From: Desulfosporosinus sp049943955
GTDB lineage: Bacteria; Bacillota; Desulfitobacteriia; Desulfitobacteriales; Desulfitobacteriaceae
Assembly: GCF_049943955.1 (NCBI RefSeq)
Contig: NZ_JBNFTW010000009.1
Span: 1-64,000, forward strand
Length of the DNA: 64,000 bases
Reading direction: 5' to 3'
The notes under the pieces were generated by a model, which saw only the letters and a list, made by a program, of their open reading frames with translations, was not told the origin of the DNA and searched no databases. The position numbers and the translations under genes are program-made. Below, one piece after another: positions 42,591-49,934 of this stretch (within the stretch, counting starts at the first letter, position 1; every line of letters begins with the position of its first letter).

Positions 42591-42654
42591 ACCAGACAAT
42601 TATCAACCAGGAACTGTAAAGAACACTTTCTCCGGTTACTGCTTCCTTTTTGAA

Positions 42655-43068
42655 TTACTCTAAACTCTGTTTTAATGTTATATGTGCTAAGCCTGACAAT
42701 ACTCTTTCGTCACGCTCATTAAAGGCCGCTAAATCACAGACTAAAACCTTTTCCGAACGTGCCCTTATAAAACCGGAGCACAGGATAGTATCTCCTGGAC
42801 GCACCATTTGTTCAAAACGAACATCGATTTTCGAAATTATTCCTTCATCTCCAATCCAATCCGTCAGCATTGCCGCCATTTGGGCCATTAATAGCATGCC
42901 ATGGGCGATGACCCCTCCAAGACCGGCTTGACGAGCATAATTGTCATCTAAGTGGATAGGATTAAAATCCCCGGAAGCTTCGGCATACTGACGGATTTGC
43001 ATGGGAGTGGGTATCCACTTACGCACAGGCAGCCTTTCTGATACCTGACGATCAGACAAACGTTTCAT
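42655..43068 (-). CDS. MaoC-type hydratase subunit (hot-dog fold)
   Basis: A 137-residue MaoC-like protein. The hydratase-2 motif is kept: YAEASGDFNPIHLDDNYARQAGLGGVIAHGMLLMA, with the catalytic Asp and His. It would hydrate or dehydrate enoyl/3-hydroxyacyl-CoA of R configuration. It overlaps the preceding gene, which encodes the non-catalytic-type partner, by 4 nt (ATGA). The pair matches the HadAB-like split hydratase in which one subunit holds the catalytic motif. Last gene of its unit. Confidence 0.9.
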   Translation of the reverse strand: MKRLSDRQVSERLPVRKWIPTPMQIRQYAEASGDFNPIHLDDNYARQAGLGGVIAHGMLLMAQMAAMLTDWIGDEGIISKIDVRFEQMVRPGDTILCSGFIRARSEKVLVCDLAAFNERDERVLSGLAHITLKQSLE

Positions 43069-43463
43069 TGAGCTTCCTCCTTTACCGGTGCAATAATTAT
43101 AGAACTACTGGAAAAGACTAATTCTCCGGTTAAGTCATACCCAATCGTCTCAAGGATAATAAACGTCATTTTCCCGAGTTTACCGCTTCGATCATAAATA
43201 TCTTTAACTCGTTTTTTATAGGAAATAGCTTCGCCAATTCGAAGTTGACGATAATAGGTTATTTTTTGTTCACCGTGAATCATCCCGACAATTGGCAATT
43301 CAACTCCGGCGATGGAAGCATGCAACAGTGTACCTACGAATGTTGGCGGAACTCGATCATTATAAGGAACTCCCGTAGCCTCGGCAAAACGGCGCACTTC
43401 TTCGGGCTTAATCTTTACTACAACCGACTCACTCTCTCTGCCAATTAATTCTTTTCTTAGCAA
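43065..43463 (-). CDS. MaoC N-terminal-type (FAS1-like) dehydratase subunit
   Basis: A 132-residue hot-dog-fold protein. KPEEVRRFAEATGVPYNDRVPPTFVGTLL is the MaoC_dehydrat_N type opening, and YYRQLRIGEAISYKKRVKDIYDRSGK the middle of the fold. The catalytic D...H motif is absent, as in the structural HadA/HadC-type subunit of split hydratases. It probably forms a dimer with the product of the overlapping next gene. Start is a TTG with GGAAGG upstream. Confidence 0.85.
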   Translation of the reverse strand: MLRKELIGRESESVVVKIKPEEVRRFAEATGVPYNDRVPPTFVGTLLHASIAGVELPIVGMIHGEQKITYYRQLRIGEAISYKKRVKDIYDRSGKLGKMTFIILETIGYDLTGELVFSSSSIIIAPVKEEAQ

Positions 43464-43505
43464 AAGCCTTCTACCTTCCTTCTTACGATCGATATTCCCG
43501 GTAAT

Positions 43506-43703
43506 TTAAAGACTTAATTTTTGTCTCAAGCCAATCAGTTTGTTCTGAACTGCCATTAACTTGGGATCTAATACATTTGCCATCATATACTCATTTAAGG
43601 CCTCTGAGAAATTCCCCAATGACTCTTGATAAATCCCCTCTCCGTAATGTCTCAAAGCTAAGCTTTCCGGGTCAATGTCATCGTGGTTATGTCCAATATG
43701 CAA
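43506..43703 (-). CDS. Small TPR-like protein (65 aa)
   Basis: A short helical protein. HYGEGIYQESLGNFSEALNEYMMANVLDPKLMAVQ has the A-x-x-x-Y...G-x-x-x-x-A pattern of a single TPR-like repeat. The N-terminus is His/Asp rich (MHIGHNHDDIDPES). It may be an adaptor, but one repeat is too little to be sure. Start TTG with GGGGGGG 8 nt upstream. Lies between the unknown 195-aa gene and the MaoC pair in one unit. Confidence 0.7.
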   Translation of the reverse strand: MHIGHNHDDIDPESLALRHYGEGIYQESLGNFSEALNEYMMANVLDPKLMAVQNKLIGLRQKLSL

Positions 43704-43722
43704 CTTAAGTCCCCCCCTTTAT

Positions 43723-44310
43723 TCACTGCGGCCGATAGGTAAACTCACAAATCCCCATATTGTCATTAGTGCAAGTTATATCTAATGTTATTCCGGTTTT
43801 TTCGGCTGCAGTTTTACTTGCAGCCAAACAAAACATGCCACAATTTTTAACTCCTTTCTCAGCAAGAAGTTTGCTTAAACTGCAGTCGTAACTGCGCACG
43901 TTCAATGTCCTGGTGGTTGCCTCCGTGACCGTCCAGGCATCTCGGGGACGCAGCGTAAGTATTCCCAATTCAATGTACCTCTCAAATACATGGGGAAAAC
44001 GTATACCGGTTTGTTGGGCAACTTTTTCAATCATCGCAGCAGTTCGATCCTGAAATCTTTCAGAATCAGCTTCTTTGATTAAAATAGTCATGAATTTTGT
44101 TCCTTGGCTAGACAAGGACTCTTCTCCGGCGTTAGTTACTTGATTAAGCATATTTTCTATCGAAAAATCTTCATTAACTTTATAAATCAATTCCTTAGGC
44201 ATATCATAAACATAGTCTTGTCCCGGGTTTATCTTCAAACGTCGATTTGGTGCCACCTCGACACTGGGGTTACCCTTGATTTTTTGCAAGGCCTTAAAAT
44301 CCAAAGCCAT
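43723..44310 (-). CDS. Unknown soluble Cys-containing protein of the sigma-54 unit
   Basis: A 195-residue protein that I cannot assign. No signal peptide or membrane helix. The C-terminal half keeps four cysteines in CSLSKLLAEKGVKNCGMFC and ITCTNDNMGIC, which may bind a metal or cluster. IRFPHVFERYIELGILTLRP is a helical mid-part. Its position between ferredoxin-like genes and MaoC hydratases suggests a role in electron transfer or acyl-CoA handling, but this is inference. Good ribosome site (GGAGGAG) before ATG. Confidence 0.75.
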   Translation of the reverse strand: MALDFKALQKIKGNPSVEVAPNRRLKINPGQDYVYDMPKELIYKVNEDFSIENMLNQVTNAGEESLSSQGTKFMTILIKEADSERFQDRTAAMIEKVAQQTGIRFPHVFERYIELGILTLRPRDAWTVTEATTRTLNVRSYDCSLSKLLAEKGVKNCGMFCLAASKTAAEKTGITLDITCTNDNMGICEFTYRPQ

Positions 44311-44347
44311 ACCCTACTCCTCCATCCTGAAATAGCTTAGTGTACAA

Positions 44348-44644
44348 CTAACGTTCCTTTAATTGAGCTGCTCGTTCTTCCCGAAACTTACGGGCTAATT
44401 GTTCACGAGGGACAAAGTTAAGCTGAACAGCATTTACAGGACATACCTTTACACAATCACCGCAACCGGAACACTTATCATAATAGCGGCCAAAAATTTT
44501 ATACTCACGAGAATCGCTTTCCCGACCTTTCCATACTTTGGTAGGCCCACAGACAAAAACAACAGAAGGGCAGGCACTTAAACACTTGCGACAATTTAAG
44601 GGATCTCGACATAAAGCATAGTCAATATTTATTTGAGCAATCAT
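44348..44644 (-). CDS. 4Fe-4S ferredoxin-type protein
   Basis: A 98-residue electron carrier. The second half holds a full cluster motif (CSGCGDCVKVCP), and the first half a variant one (CRDPLNCRKCLSACPS) in which the spacing of the first cysteine is wider. A VCGPTK stretch adds another Cys. It could carry one or two clusters. It lies 13 nt after the larger iron-sulfur protein gene, so the two are probably translated together. Ribosome site GGAGGGAG before ATG. Confidence 0.85.
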   Translation of the reverse strand: MIAQINIDYALCRDPLNCRKCLSACPSVVFVCGPTKVWKGRESDSREYKIFGRYYDKCSGCGDCVKVCPVNAVQLNFVPREQLARKFREERAAQLKER

Positions 44645-44657
44645 TTAACTCCCTCCA

Positions 44658-45491
44658 TTACCAATTTTCCGCTAATCCGGGCATACTTTGCCGATCAAAC
44701 AATTGTATAGCACCGCTTGGGCAGGCAGTCACACAAAGTCCGCATCCAAAACATTGGTCCAAATCGATATAAGCTTTACTTGTATAGACTTCCAGGTTTA
44801 GAGCTTTAAATTGGCAACGCCCTAAACAGCTTTTACATCCCGTGCATTTTTCTCGATCAACCTTGGCTACAAAATGCCCCTTTAATAAAAACTTAAAGTC
44901 GTAGTCAATTCTATTCCGAACTGCGACACAACCCGGATATTCACATTGGCATAATCCGCCAATGTAGGGCGTACCAAAAACGTCAACAGTTTGAACACGT
45001 CCTTCTTTGTGATTCATCATTGCCCATTCTTTTGCTTCAGCGGGAGTAACAAATTCCACACCACCTCGATAGGTTTCAGGCCAACGCTCCCATTTATACA
45101 TACCGGGGCCTATCCCCATACAGGTAAAGTTTTCTTCATCAGGCATACCTCGTTGTACACGGCGACATCCACAAGTCATTTTAGCCAAAGGGTAGGCCGT
45201 ATCTAAAATCTGTAAATATTCGTCCAAGGTAACTACCTGTCCAAAATGTGTTTGATAAGCCTGCTCCAAAGCTTCCCGCTTAATTTCATCTTCCCATTCC
45301 CTGTCTCCACTGATCCTCGCTTTCACTAATTCAGCCACCACACCTGCTCCCATTCCCGCAGCTTGGGGGTCTGCATCTGCCCCTGCAGCCTCTTTACCTT
45401 CTTTACGAATTTTATAAAGGCGGCGAGCGTAATTTTCTGGATTAAGATACCATTTCCCGCCCTTACCATATTTTTCACATACCCAGCACAT
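44658..45491 (-). CDS. Iron-sulfur protein with C-terminal 2x[4Fe-4S] ferredoxin domain
   Basis: A 277-residue protein. The start at 45491 is favoured because GGGGG lies 8 nt upstream and the sigma-54 promoter at 45568 lies inside the longer open frame. The N-terminus has CWVCEKYGKGGKWYLNP and the middle has scattered cysteines (CGCRRVQRG, CMGIG, CQCEYPGC). The C-terminus has two classic clusters, CTGCKSCLGRC and CFGCGLCVTACP. The N-terminal part resembles no domain I can name. It probably passes electrons in the pathway controlled by the activator at 36355. First gene of a six-gene unit. Confidence 0.82.
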   Translation of the reverse strand: MCWVCEKYGKGGKWYLNPENYARRLYKIRKEGKEAAGADADPQAAGMGAGVVAELVKARISGDREWEDEIKREALEQAYQTHFGQVVTLDEYLQILDTAYPLAKMTCGCRRVQRGMPDEENFTCMGIGPGMYKWERWPETYRGGVEFVTPAEAKEWAMMNHKEGRVQTVDVFGTPYIGGLCQCEYPGCVAVRNRIDYDFKFLLKGHFVAKVDREKCTGCKSCLGRCQFKALNLEVYTSKAYIDLDQCFGCGLCVTACPSGAIQLFDRQSMPGLAENW

Positions 45492-45567
45492 TTCGAAATC
45501 CCCCTTTTCGCTTAAACTACACATTTCCTCCCCTGTTAATCGAATTAACCATCTACAATGGTATTGC

Positions 45568-45585
45568 TTGCAATTTATATGCCAA
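45568..45585 (-). promoter_or_regulatory. Sigma-54 promoter of the ferredoxin/MaoC unit
   Basis: On the minus strand TTGGCATATAAATTGCAA matches the -24/-12 consensus (TGGCA-N6-TTGC, GG and GC ten nt apart). It is 77 nt before the preferred start codon at 45491. A GAATTC-centred sequence (45646-45651) lies at the distance where the other two units have their dyad, but its arms do not match well. Confidence 0.85.
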
Positions 45586-45745
45586 CAGTTTAGCTTCACC
45601 AAATGACTTAAACTCTTTATTTGCAAGTCCTTAAACATCTGTTCGAGAATTCTTTGTTTTATTCAGGTACACTATGTTTACTTGCTAAACACATTTCGTG
45701 TAAATCATACCCCTATCCCTTCTGGTCAAGGGCAATCCGTTCTTT

Positions 45746-45775
45746 TGAAAATTTGTTTCTGATTGTTGACGTATA
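45746..45775 (+). promoter_or_regulatory. Possible ECF-type autoregulatory promoter
   Basis: TGAAAA (45746-45751) and CGTATA (45770-45775) resemble the TGAAAC/CGTATA boxes of ECF sigma promoters, but the spacer is 18 nt, two longer than usual. It precedes the ECF sigma gene by about 46 nt. Confidence 0.35.
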
Positions 45776-45821
45776 TCTGAGCTTTAGAACGTCTAATCAG
45801 TAGTAAGGCGGTGATAAATAT

Positions 45822-46394
45822 TTGCAGGATAACGAATTAATTACCGGCATTCTGAACGGAAATGCAGGGCTATTTGAAGATCTCATTGAACGTTATCAAA
45901 CAGGAGTATACCGGACCGCTTATTACTACACTCAAAGCGTAGAGGATGCCCAAGACATCACTCAAGATATTTTTATCAAAACCTTTAACAGCCTTCCCAA
46001 ATTTAAACAAGGCTCGGCTTTTTCTACATGGCTTTACCGAATCGCAGTTAACCATTGCCTTGATTGGTCCCGAAAAAAAAAGCCGCTCTTTATAGAGCCA
46101 GCTTCTTTAGAAAATCGCTTTGTTAAAAGTGTAGGTCCGGAAGAAATACTTCTTCGCCAGGAATCTTCCGAAGAGATTCAGACCGCGGTTAGAAGTTTAC
46201 AGGAGATCTACAGAACTGTACTTATTCTATACTACTTCCAAGACTTTAGTCCTCAGCAGATCGCAGAAATATTGGATACCCCAAAAAGAACTATTGAAAC
46301 CCGCTTGTTCCGAGCCCGCAAAATGCTGAAAGAAAAATTAAGGCTCTCAGTATTAGGAGGTGATGGTCATGACTTGTTATCTAAGCAAGGATGA
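45822..46394 (+). CDS. ECF-type RNA polymerase sigma factor
   Basis: A 190-residue sigma-70 family factor of the extracytoplasmic-function group. Region 2 is seen as YQTGVYRTAYYYTQSVEDAQDITQDIFIKTFNSLPKF and STWLYRIAVNHCLDWSRKK; region 4 as LQEIYRTVLILYYFQDFSPQQIAEILDTPKRTIETRLFRARKML. Start is TTG after AGGCGG. It overlaps an anti-sigma gene, which fixes its regulation. Its targets are unknown; the adjacent membrane protein gene at 46900 is the first candidate. Confidence 0.94.
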   Translation: MQDNELITGILNGNAGLFEDLIERYQTGVYRTAYYYTQSVEDAQDITQDIFIKTFNSLPKFKQGSAFSTWLYRIAVNHCLDWSRKKKPLFIEPASLENRFVKSVGPEEILLRQESSEEIQTAVRSLQEIYRTVLILYYFQDFSPQQIAEILDTPKRTIETRLFRARKMLKEKLRLSVLGGDGHDLLSKQG

Positions 46395-46878
46395 TTGGCA
46401 CAGTTATTATAAGAAAAGTTTAGATAGACAAAAACTTGATGAGATGAGCAGCCACCTGACACAATGCCCTGAATGTCAAAATATCCTTTGGCAAATTCAA
46501 GAAACTGCCGAACTTTTGGCAAAGGGAAGAATCAATTTCGATCCTCCACCAAACCTCAAACTCAACATCATGAAGTCTATTACTAGAAGCGGATATCAAG
46601 CAGATTCTAACAAAGAACCAACTCAAAAAGAAACGGCCTCATCACGTCATTTAGAACTGAGAAATTGGGGCTTTAGTATGATGGCAGCCGGATTCCTACT
46701 TTTCGCCTTTAACCTATCATCTTTATCTCGCAATTTGATGACCACTCAAGTTACTCAATTAGATAGTGGATTTAGTAAGCAAATAATACTCCCTCTCACC
46801 AAAATGAATCAGCTGGCCCACACTCTTCTTATAAAAATTGATGCTTTAACTGACAATCAAAATAAAAGTAACCAATAA
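46369..46878 (+). CDS. Anti-sigma factor with zinc-finger (zf-HC2) domain
   Basis: A 169-residue membrane protein. The N-terminal HLTQCPEC, with an upstream His/Cys, forms the HxxxCxxC zinc-binding anti-sigma motif. One membrane helix (FSMMAAGFLLFAFNLSSL) lies near residue 105, with a short external tail. It should hold the ECF sigma at the membrane until a signal arrives. Start ATG at 46369 has GGAGG 8 nt upstream, giving a 26-nt overlap with the sigma gene. Confidence 0.9.
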   Translation: MTCYLSKDDWHSYYKKSLDRQKLDEMSSHLTQCPECQNILWQIQETAELLAKGRINFDPPPNLKLNIMKSITRSGYQADSNKEPTQKETASSRHLELRNWGFSMMAAGFLLFAFNLSSLSRNLMTTQVTQLDSGFSKQIILPLTKMNQLAHTLLIKIDALTDNQNKSNQ

Positions 46879-46899
46879 CCCGAAGGAGGCCTAATTTTA

Positions 46900-47577
46900 A
46901 TGAAATGTAAGTATCACCCTAATGCAGAAGCCCAAGTTCTTTGTGAAAAATGCAGAAACCCCATATGTCCAGAGTGTACTCTTCAAATAGATGGCCAAAA
47001 TCTCTGCCATCAATGTATTCAAACAAATCTCTTCTCCGAATTGCGTCAAGAACGTAAGTCATCCTTTACCCAGAAATTTCTTTTTTTCTGCTCAAGTCTG
47101 ATTCCTGGTGCGGCGCATATGCAAATGGGGCTTATGCGGCGCGGTTTGCAGTTAATGATCCTCGCCTTGGGTGTATGCGTCATAGCAGATTATATTAATT
47201 TAGATTTTTTTATCCCCTTAATCGTAATCCCCACTTGGTTCTTTAGTTTCTTTGAAAGCCATAGTCTAAAACGAAGAATGACGGAAGGTCAATTACTGTG
47301 CGACCATGATCTCTTTGAGCAGCAAATGTTTGATTACTCGTTGCTGTTTAAGAACCGTCGCATCTTAGGCATCATTATTACAGTTCTTGGGTTTCTCAGC
47401 CTATTGCGAGTTATAGAAAATTCTTATCTTGTACGTCTATTATTTAGAAATTGGGATTATTACTATATGCTTAAAAGCTGTTTAATCCCCATTTTGCTTA
47501 TCCTGTCCGGTATCTATCTCATTGTTAAAGCCAGGCAAAACCAAAAGACAAGTACAACTATCTCTAACGATCAATAG
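46900..47577 (+). CDS. B-box-type zinc-binding membrane protein
   Basis: A 225-residue protein. The N-terminal 40 residues carry a B-box-like cysteine/histidine cluster (CKYHPNAEAQVLCEKCRNPICPECTLQ then CHQC). Four or so membrane helices follow; PGAAHMQMGLMRRGLQLMIL resembles small TM2/DUF5668-type proteins. Its function is not known. It is third in the operon with the ECF sigma and anti-sigma genes (21-nt gap), so it is likely to take part in or be controlled by that system. Ribosome site GAAGGAGG. A strong terminator follows. Confidence 0.82.
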   Translation: MKCKYHPNAEAQVLCEKCRNPICPECTLQIDGQNLCHQCIQTNLFSELRQERKSSFTQKFLFFCSSLIPGAAHMQMGLMRRGLQLMILALGVCVIADYINLDFFIPLIVIPTWFFSFFESHSLKRRMTEGQLLCDHDLFEQQMFDYSLLFKNRRILGIIITVLGFLSLLRVIENSYLVRLLFRNWDYYYMLKSCLIPILLILSGIYLIVKARQNQKTSTTISNDQ

Positions 47578-47624
47578 CCATCGTTCATTAGTAATGCCTC
47601 TACTGCATGAAAATCGAATCTATC

Positions 47625-47679
47625 AAAAAGAGGACCTGGACAACTATCTATCCAGAAAGTTGTCCAGGTCCTCTTTTTA
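47625..47679 (+). terminator. Terminator of the ECF operon
   Basis: AAGAGGACCTGGACAACT and AGTTGTCCAGGTCCTCTT form an 18-bp perfect stem followed by TTT. Confidence 0.93.
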
Positions 47680-47698
47680 TCTTGATAAATTATATAAT

Positions 47699-48286
47699 TC
47701 ACCCTAATTTTGAGCTTAATTTAGGGTACAATCGTTTAGTACACTCTGGACAAATATCATGGGTAAACTCTGCTTCAGAGTGAGCTTCGATGTAAGTTTC
47801 AACGCGGTTCCAATAACCTTTATCATCCCGAATCTTTTTACAAGAGGCACAAATCGGGATTAAACCTTGTAATTCGCTGATCAAAGAGATGTCTTCGATA
47901 ATAATCACAACGTAAGACCGATGCTTATATTTAAATGGCGAAGCGCTTACAAATACTGAAGTTATTTCCCCCGAAAGAAACTCTAATTTACCCTTTGAAC
48001 GCAAGGTTTTCCCCACCTTAACGGCTTCTAAGGCAATATTTCGGGTAAGGCACGATTGACAGAAGGGACCAAATCCACATCCTTTTTGATCATCTAAATG
48101 ATGAATACATCCCAAAACCTCACCACAGCGTTCGCCCTGATAATCTCTTTGCTTTAACGAACAATTGGACAATGCTGCTTGGTTCATAGCATGTACTTCT
48201 AAATTTGAATCTAATACTAAGGCCAACTGAGGAATTGCATCAAAGAAGACTCGAGAAAACCCTTTATTCGTCAACAAATTTACCAC
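47699..48286 (-). CDS. PAS-domain protein with C-terminal CxxC/CPEC module
   Basis: A 195-residue protein. A PAS-like domain (residues about 8-130, VLDSNLEVHAMNQAALSNCS) includes extra cysteines (CGEVLGCIHH, GCGFGPFCQSC), as in PAS domains of the heme- or cluster-related group. The C-terminal IPICASCKKIRDDKGYWNRVETYIEAH then HDICPECTKRLYP is a module usually seen at the end of PAS/response-regulator signalling proteins. The start at 48286 (GTG, AAAGGAG 9 nt upstream) is preferred over the TTG at 48361. No kinase domain follows, so it looks like a stand-alone sensor. Confidence 0.78.
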   Translation of the reverse strand: MVNLLTNKGFSRVFFDAIPQLALVLDSNLEVHAMNQAALSNCSLKQRDYQGERCGEVLGCIHHLDDQKGCGFGPFCQSCLTRNIALEAVKVGKTLRSKGKLEFLSGEITSVFVSASPFKYKHRSYVVIIIEDISLISELQGLIPICASCKKIRDDKGYWNRVETYIEAHSEAEFTHDICPECTKRLYPKLSSKLG

Positions 48287-48430
48287 AATGCAGCTCTCCT
48301 TTCGTGCGCCCTTTACGACTTCCAACCAACATTGAGAGATAATTTTAAAATATTCGACCAATTATCATATTTTCCTATTGATATTTTACGGTGACAAAAA
48401 AAATTATCTCAGCTTGTGATTGAGTGGATA

Positions 48431-48452
48431 AAAAAACTCCGTTTCAGGAGTT
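48431..48452 (-). terminator. Terminator of the 51-aa membrane protein gene
   Basis: On the minus strand AACTCCTGAAACGGAGTT is followed by TTTTT. It lies about 50 nt after the stop codon. Confidence 0.8.
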
Positions 48453-48501
48453 ATAGGCTAAAGTTTGCCGAAACTCTGTAACAGAGAGATTTAGAACTAT
48501 C

Positions 48502-48657
48502 TTATTTAATTCTACGCAATTTAGTTTGTCTTTTCAAAGGATATATTTTTGCGGCTTTCTTGACCTTTTTCCTTTCTGCTCGACGACGCGAATATCTCGA
48601 CCAACAAGCAAAAAGCAAAACAATTCCTATCGCGATTGCCAACTCTATATACTTCAT
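48502..48657 (-). CDS. Small single-span membrane protein (51 aa)
   Basis: The product starts MKYIELAIAIGIVLLFACWS, one membrane helix, followed by a very basic tail (RYSRRRAERKKVKKAAKIYP). The start at 48657 is chosen because AAAGG lies 8 nt upstream; the longer open frame runs into the DegV gene. It is 52 nt after degV on the same strand and may be co-transcribed. No family recognised. Confidence 0.6.
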   Translation of the reverse strand: MKYIELAIAIGIVLLFACWSRYSRRRAERKKVKKAAKIYPLKRQTKLRRIK

Positions 48658-48709
48658 AGTCATCACCTTTAAGATGAAATCTTCATCAGAATTAATGCCT
48701 AATTCTCGA

Positions 48710-49552
48710 CTAATCAAACTGAACAGCCGCACCTATTGTTCCCGGTCCGGTATGGACACCTACAACAGATCCAACTTGTGTGAAAACCGTTGTTTGAAGT
48801 TGACATACATTTTCTAAGGCTTCTTTTAGGTAATGGCCAGCTTGTTCAGCCGCTCCATGCGCAACAGCCAGTCGGATTTGTTTTCTCCCCTTGGCTAGAT
48901 CCTGAAAAGCTTGGACAACACATTCAAGAGATTTTTTCTGGCTGTGGGCCTTAGCATAAGTATGATAGACTCCATCGTCTCCCACTCGAATAATCGGCTT
49001 TAGGTTTAAAAGAGATCCCATAAAGCCTTGGACTCTGCCAATTCTACCACCTTTTTGTAGATATTCTAAGGTATTTAGTGTAAAAAGTGTTTCGATATTC
49101 TTCCTGACTTTCTCCAGATTATTTACAATCCACCCAGTTTCATATCCATCTTTGATGTTTCGTGCGGCCTCGATTAACATTAAACCCATACCGAGACTAA
49201 TAGTTTTGGAATCTACGAGATGTATCTTTTCTTTGAACTTTTCTTTAGCCAGGTTTGCCACGTTAAATGTCCCACTTAAAGCGGAAGAGATGTGTATGGA
49301 TATAATCTCTTGATATTCTTCCAGTAACCTACTATACATTCGTCGAAATACTTCAGGTGATGGTTGGGAGGTTTGGGGAAGCTTTTCTTCTATAGTTAAG
49401 CGCCGATAAAATTCATCGCTGGAAAGTTCATCATCTAAAAATTCTTGATCACCAAAGTTAACCTTCAAGGGGATGACGTGAATGTCATACTCTTTAGTTA
49501 GTTCTTCGGTCAGGTCGGCCGTACTGTCAGTGACCAGTGCGATCCTCTTCAT
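48710..49552 (-). CDS. DegV-family fatty-acid-binding protein
   Basis: A 280-residue DegV protein. VTDSTADLTEELTKEYDIHVIPLKVNFGDQEFLD is the family start, TSQPSPEVF is the conserved T-S-x-P motif contacting the lipid carboxylate, and ISSALSGTFNVANLA follows. The C-terminal VGVHTGPGTIG is the family end motif. DegV/FakB-type proteins bind fatty acids and present them to a FakA kinase; no fakA gene is seen here. Ribosome site GGAGG before ATG. Confidence 0.95.
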   Translation of the reverse strand: MKRIALVTDSTADLTEELTKEYDIHVIPLKVNFGDQEFLDDELSSDEFYRRLTIEEKLPQTSQPSPEVFRRMYSRLLEEYQEIISIHISSALSGTFNVANLAKEKFKEKIHLVDSKTISLGMGLMLIEAARNIKDGYETGWIVNNLEKVRKNIETLFTLNTLEYLQKGGRIGRVQGFMGSLLNLKPIIRVGDDGVYHTYAKAHSQKKSLECVVQAFQDLAKGRKQIRLAVAHGAAEQAGHYLKEALENVCQLQTTVFTQVGSVVGVHTGPGTIGAAVQFD

Positions 49553-49737
49553 TTAAAATCCTCCGTCTATTTTATTATTATTCTTTTCAAGATATCACTT
49601 AATTCGCCTTATCGTCACTATTCTCCTTCAACAAGACATGCATTTTATTTAATTATTTAAGACTGTTTTCCGTAAACAAGAACGTCATTGGTCCTCTTGC
49701 TTACGAGCGAGGGGCAAACACTATAGTTGTAACTAAC

Positions 49738-49758
49738 TTGGTTAATTTAACGAACTAA
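49738..49758. promoter_or_regulatory. TTGGTT-N9-AACTAA dyad upstream of mglB
   Basis: An imperfect dyad with TTGGTT and AACTAA arms, in a stretch that also contains another AACTAA (49732-49737). XylR-type ROK repressors bind TTAGTT/AACTAA-like sites, and a ROK gene is in this window. But the site is about 85 bp upstream of the best promoter, so it is tentative. The rest of the gap from DegV to mglB shows nothing further. Confidence 0.25.
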
Positions 49759-49840
49759 TAATGTTTAGAAAGAGCTTAATTTGAGAGGTTATTGGCACAA
49801 TATCCCTTTTCAAGCTTGCCTAATTGCCTAAATAAAGTCC

Positions 49841-49870
49841 TTGACTACTCAGAATGGAGGACACTATAAT
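49841..49870 (+). promoter_or_regulatory. mgl operon promoter
   Basis: TTGACT (49841-49846) and TATAAT (49865-49870) are 18 nt apart, with the mglB start 65 nt downstream. Confidence 0.8.
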
Positions 49871-49934
49871 AGACTTAAGAAATTAAATTTACTAAGTCAA
49901 TTTTGTGAAAAAACTAATTAAAGGGAGGATTCTA

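Noticed and set aside
49792..49812. Sigma-54 promoter upstream of mglB (TTGGCAC)
   Set aside because: There is no GC at the -12 position with correct spacing; a good sigma-A promoter lies 40 bp downstream.
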